Assembly: GCA_028871775.1 (NCBI GenBank)
Contig: JAGWMH010000098.1
Location: 1 to 6,771, forward strand
Direction of reading: 5' to 3'
From: Betaproteobacteria bacterium
GTDB lineage: Bacteria; Pseudomonadota; Gammaproteobacteria; Burkholderiales; Gallionellaceae
DNA: 6,771 nucleotides
Shown here: positions 5,789 to 6,771 of the stretch, piece after piece
How positions within the stretch are numbered: position 1 is the stretch's first letter
Layout: the number at the start of each line of letters is the position of its first letter
Notes under the pieces: model-generated
The model's database searches: none
What the model saw: the letters and a program-made list of their open reading frames with translations, nothing else
Told to the model about the DNA's origin: nothing
Translations under genes and position numbers: made by a program

Positions 5789-6771
5789 ATGAAAGCACCC
5801 GTACGCATTACCGTCACTGGAGCAGCCGGACAAATCGGCTATGCCACCCTGTTCCGCATCGCCAACGGCGACATGCTGGGGCAGGACCAGCCCATCGTCC
5901 TGCAATTGCTGGACTTGCCGCAGGCGCAACAGGCGTTGCGCGGGGTAATGATGGAGCTGGAGGATTGCGCCTTTCCACTGCTGCAACAGATCATCATCAC
6001 CGACGACCCGAAGGTCGCGTTCAAGGATACCGAGATCGCTCTGCTGATCGGCGCGCGGCCGCGCAGCAAGGGCATGGAGCGCAAGGATTTGCTCGAGGCC
6101 AACGGCGCGATCTTCTCGGCGCAGGGCAAGCTGCTCAACGAATATGCGGCGCGCCATGTCAAGGTGCTGGTGGTGGGCAACCCGGCCAACACCAATGCGC
6201 TGATCGCGATGAAGAACGCGCCCGACCTCGACCCGAAGAATTTCAGCTCGATGATGCGCCTCGACCACAACCGCGCCATCGCGCAGGTCGCGCAGAAGCT
6301 GTTCCAGCCGATCCACGACATCAAGAAGATGATCGTCTGGGGCAACCATTCCGGCACGCAATACCCCGATCTCGACCATGCCGAGATTCGCGGCACCCTG
6401 GTACGCGAGCTGCTGCCGGACCAGGACTGGGTGGAACAGGAGTTCATCCCCACGGTGCAGAAGCGCGGGGCGGCGGTGATCGAGGCGCGCGGCCTGTCCA
6501 GCGCCGCCAGTGCCGCGAATGCGGCGATCACCCATATCCACGACTGGCTGCTCGGCGCGCATCACAACAACTGGGTGAGCATGGGGGTGCCGTCGGACGG
6601 CAGCTACGGCATTCCCGAGGGCGTGATCTACGGCTTCCCGGCCAGGTGCAACCACGGCCAGTACCACATCGTGCAGGATCTCTCGATCAGCGAACAGAGC
6701 CGCAAGCGCATGAAAGACAGCTATCGCGAACTGCTGGAAGAACGCGAGCATGTAAAGCAGTTGCTGGGGTA
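5789..6771 (+). CDS. mdh: NAD-dependent malate dehydrogenase (type 2); stop codon cut by the window edge
   Basis: This enzyme interconverts malate and oxaloacetate with NAD(H) in the cytoplasm. Translation from 5789 gives 327 residues, the normal family length. The final bases 6770-6771 (TA) are probably the first two of a TAA or TAG stop. The NAD-binding loop is GAAGQIGY at 11-18, with D42 at the end of the second strand (LLDLP) favouring NAD over NADP. Substrate arginines are R92 and R98 in [14 protein letters not shown]131 lies in VGNPANTN, R162 in RLDHNRA with catalytic D159, and the catalytic histidine is H187 in [11 protein letters not shown]. All numbers match the usual type-2 enzyme numbering. 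AAGAGA at 5778-5783 is a plausible ribosome-binding site. It follows the operon after a 132-bp spacer and is probably transcribed separately, though co-transcription is possible. Malate dehydrogenase fits metabolically with the fumarate and 2-oxoglutarate enzymes upstream. Confidence 0.96.
   Translation, partial: MKAPVRITVTGAAGQIGYATLFRIANGDMLGQDQPIVLQLLDLPQAQQALRGVMMELEDCAFPLLQQIIITDDPKVAFKDTEIALLIGARPRSKGMERKDLLEANGAIFSAQGKLLNEYAARHVKVLVVGNPANTNALIAMKNAPDLDPKNFSSMMRLDHNRAIAQVAQKLFQPIHDIKKMIVWGNHSGTQYPDLDHAEIRGTLVRELLPDQDWVEQEFIPTVQKRGAAVIEARGLSSAASAANAAITHIHDWLLGAHHNNWVSMGVPSDGSYGIPEGVIYGFPARCNHGQYHIVQDLSISEQSRKRMKDSYRELLEEREHVKQLLG

Noticed and set aside
5645..6751. 368-codon open frame on the minus strand opposite mdh
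   Set aside because: It covers mdh, whose catalytic residues are all intact; the antisense translation has no recognisable fold or motif.

Overview
The window is a GC-rich bacterial chromosomal segment packed with genes on the + strand. It holds five tightly coupled genes (1-5656), a spacer of about 130 bp, and a malate dehydrogenase gene that runs into the right edge. The type-2 malate dehydrogenase, the base composition and the gene style suggest a betaproteobacterium, perhaps a chemolithotroph of the Gallionella/Sideroxydans/Sulfuricella kind. That placement is inference from protein style, since no rRNA or other marker is present.

Layout: (1) 1-1242 is the C-terminal alpha part of a 2-oxoacid (2-oxoglutarate):acceptor oxidoreductase, cut at the left edge, where the fused gamma domain should lie. 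(2) 1239-2135 is its beta subunit (thiamine pyrophosphate and one [4Fe-4S]). (3) 2150-2809 is a small succinate dehydrogenase/fumarate reductase-like iron-sulfur protein with one [2Fe-2S] and two canonical [4Fe-4S] motifs. (4) 2802-4394 is a fumarate reductase-like flavoprotein with the full dicarboxylate active site, no covalent-FAD histidine and no C-terminal helical domain. (5) 4382-5656 is a NuoF-like NADH/FMN/[4Fe-4S] protein. Four of the five genes overlap a neighbour or sit within 14 bp of one, so they are almost certainly one translationally coupled operon. (6) 5789-6771 is malate dehydrogenase, probably from its own promoter in a spacer that carries a TTTGCC/GGCAAA palindrome.

How they may work together: genes 3-5 look like a soluble, membrane-anchor-free NADH-linked fumarate reductase. 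From NADH, electrons would enter at the NuoF-like FMN, pass through its cluster and those of the small Fe-S protein, and reach the FAD where fumarate is reduced. This resembles in concept the soluble NADH-dependent fumarate reductase described from Hydrogenobacter thermophilus, but seems reduced to three subunits. Fixed in one operon with a 2-oxoglutarate oxidoreductase, and next to malate dehydrogenase, the set covers three redox steps of the reductive arm of the TCA cycle. Fumarase and succinyl-CoA synthetase are not in the window. Whether the oxidoreductase and the fumarate reductase-like module form one complex, possibly with electron bifurcation, is the most interesting open question. No mobile elements, CRISPR arrays or RNA genes were seen.
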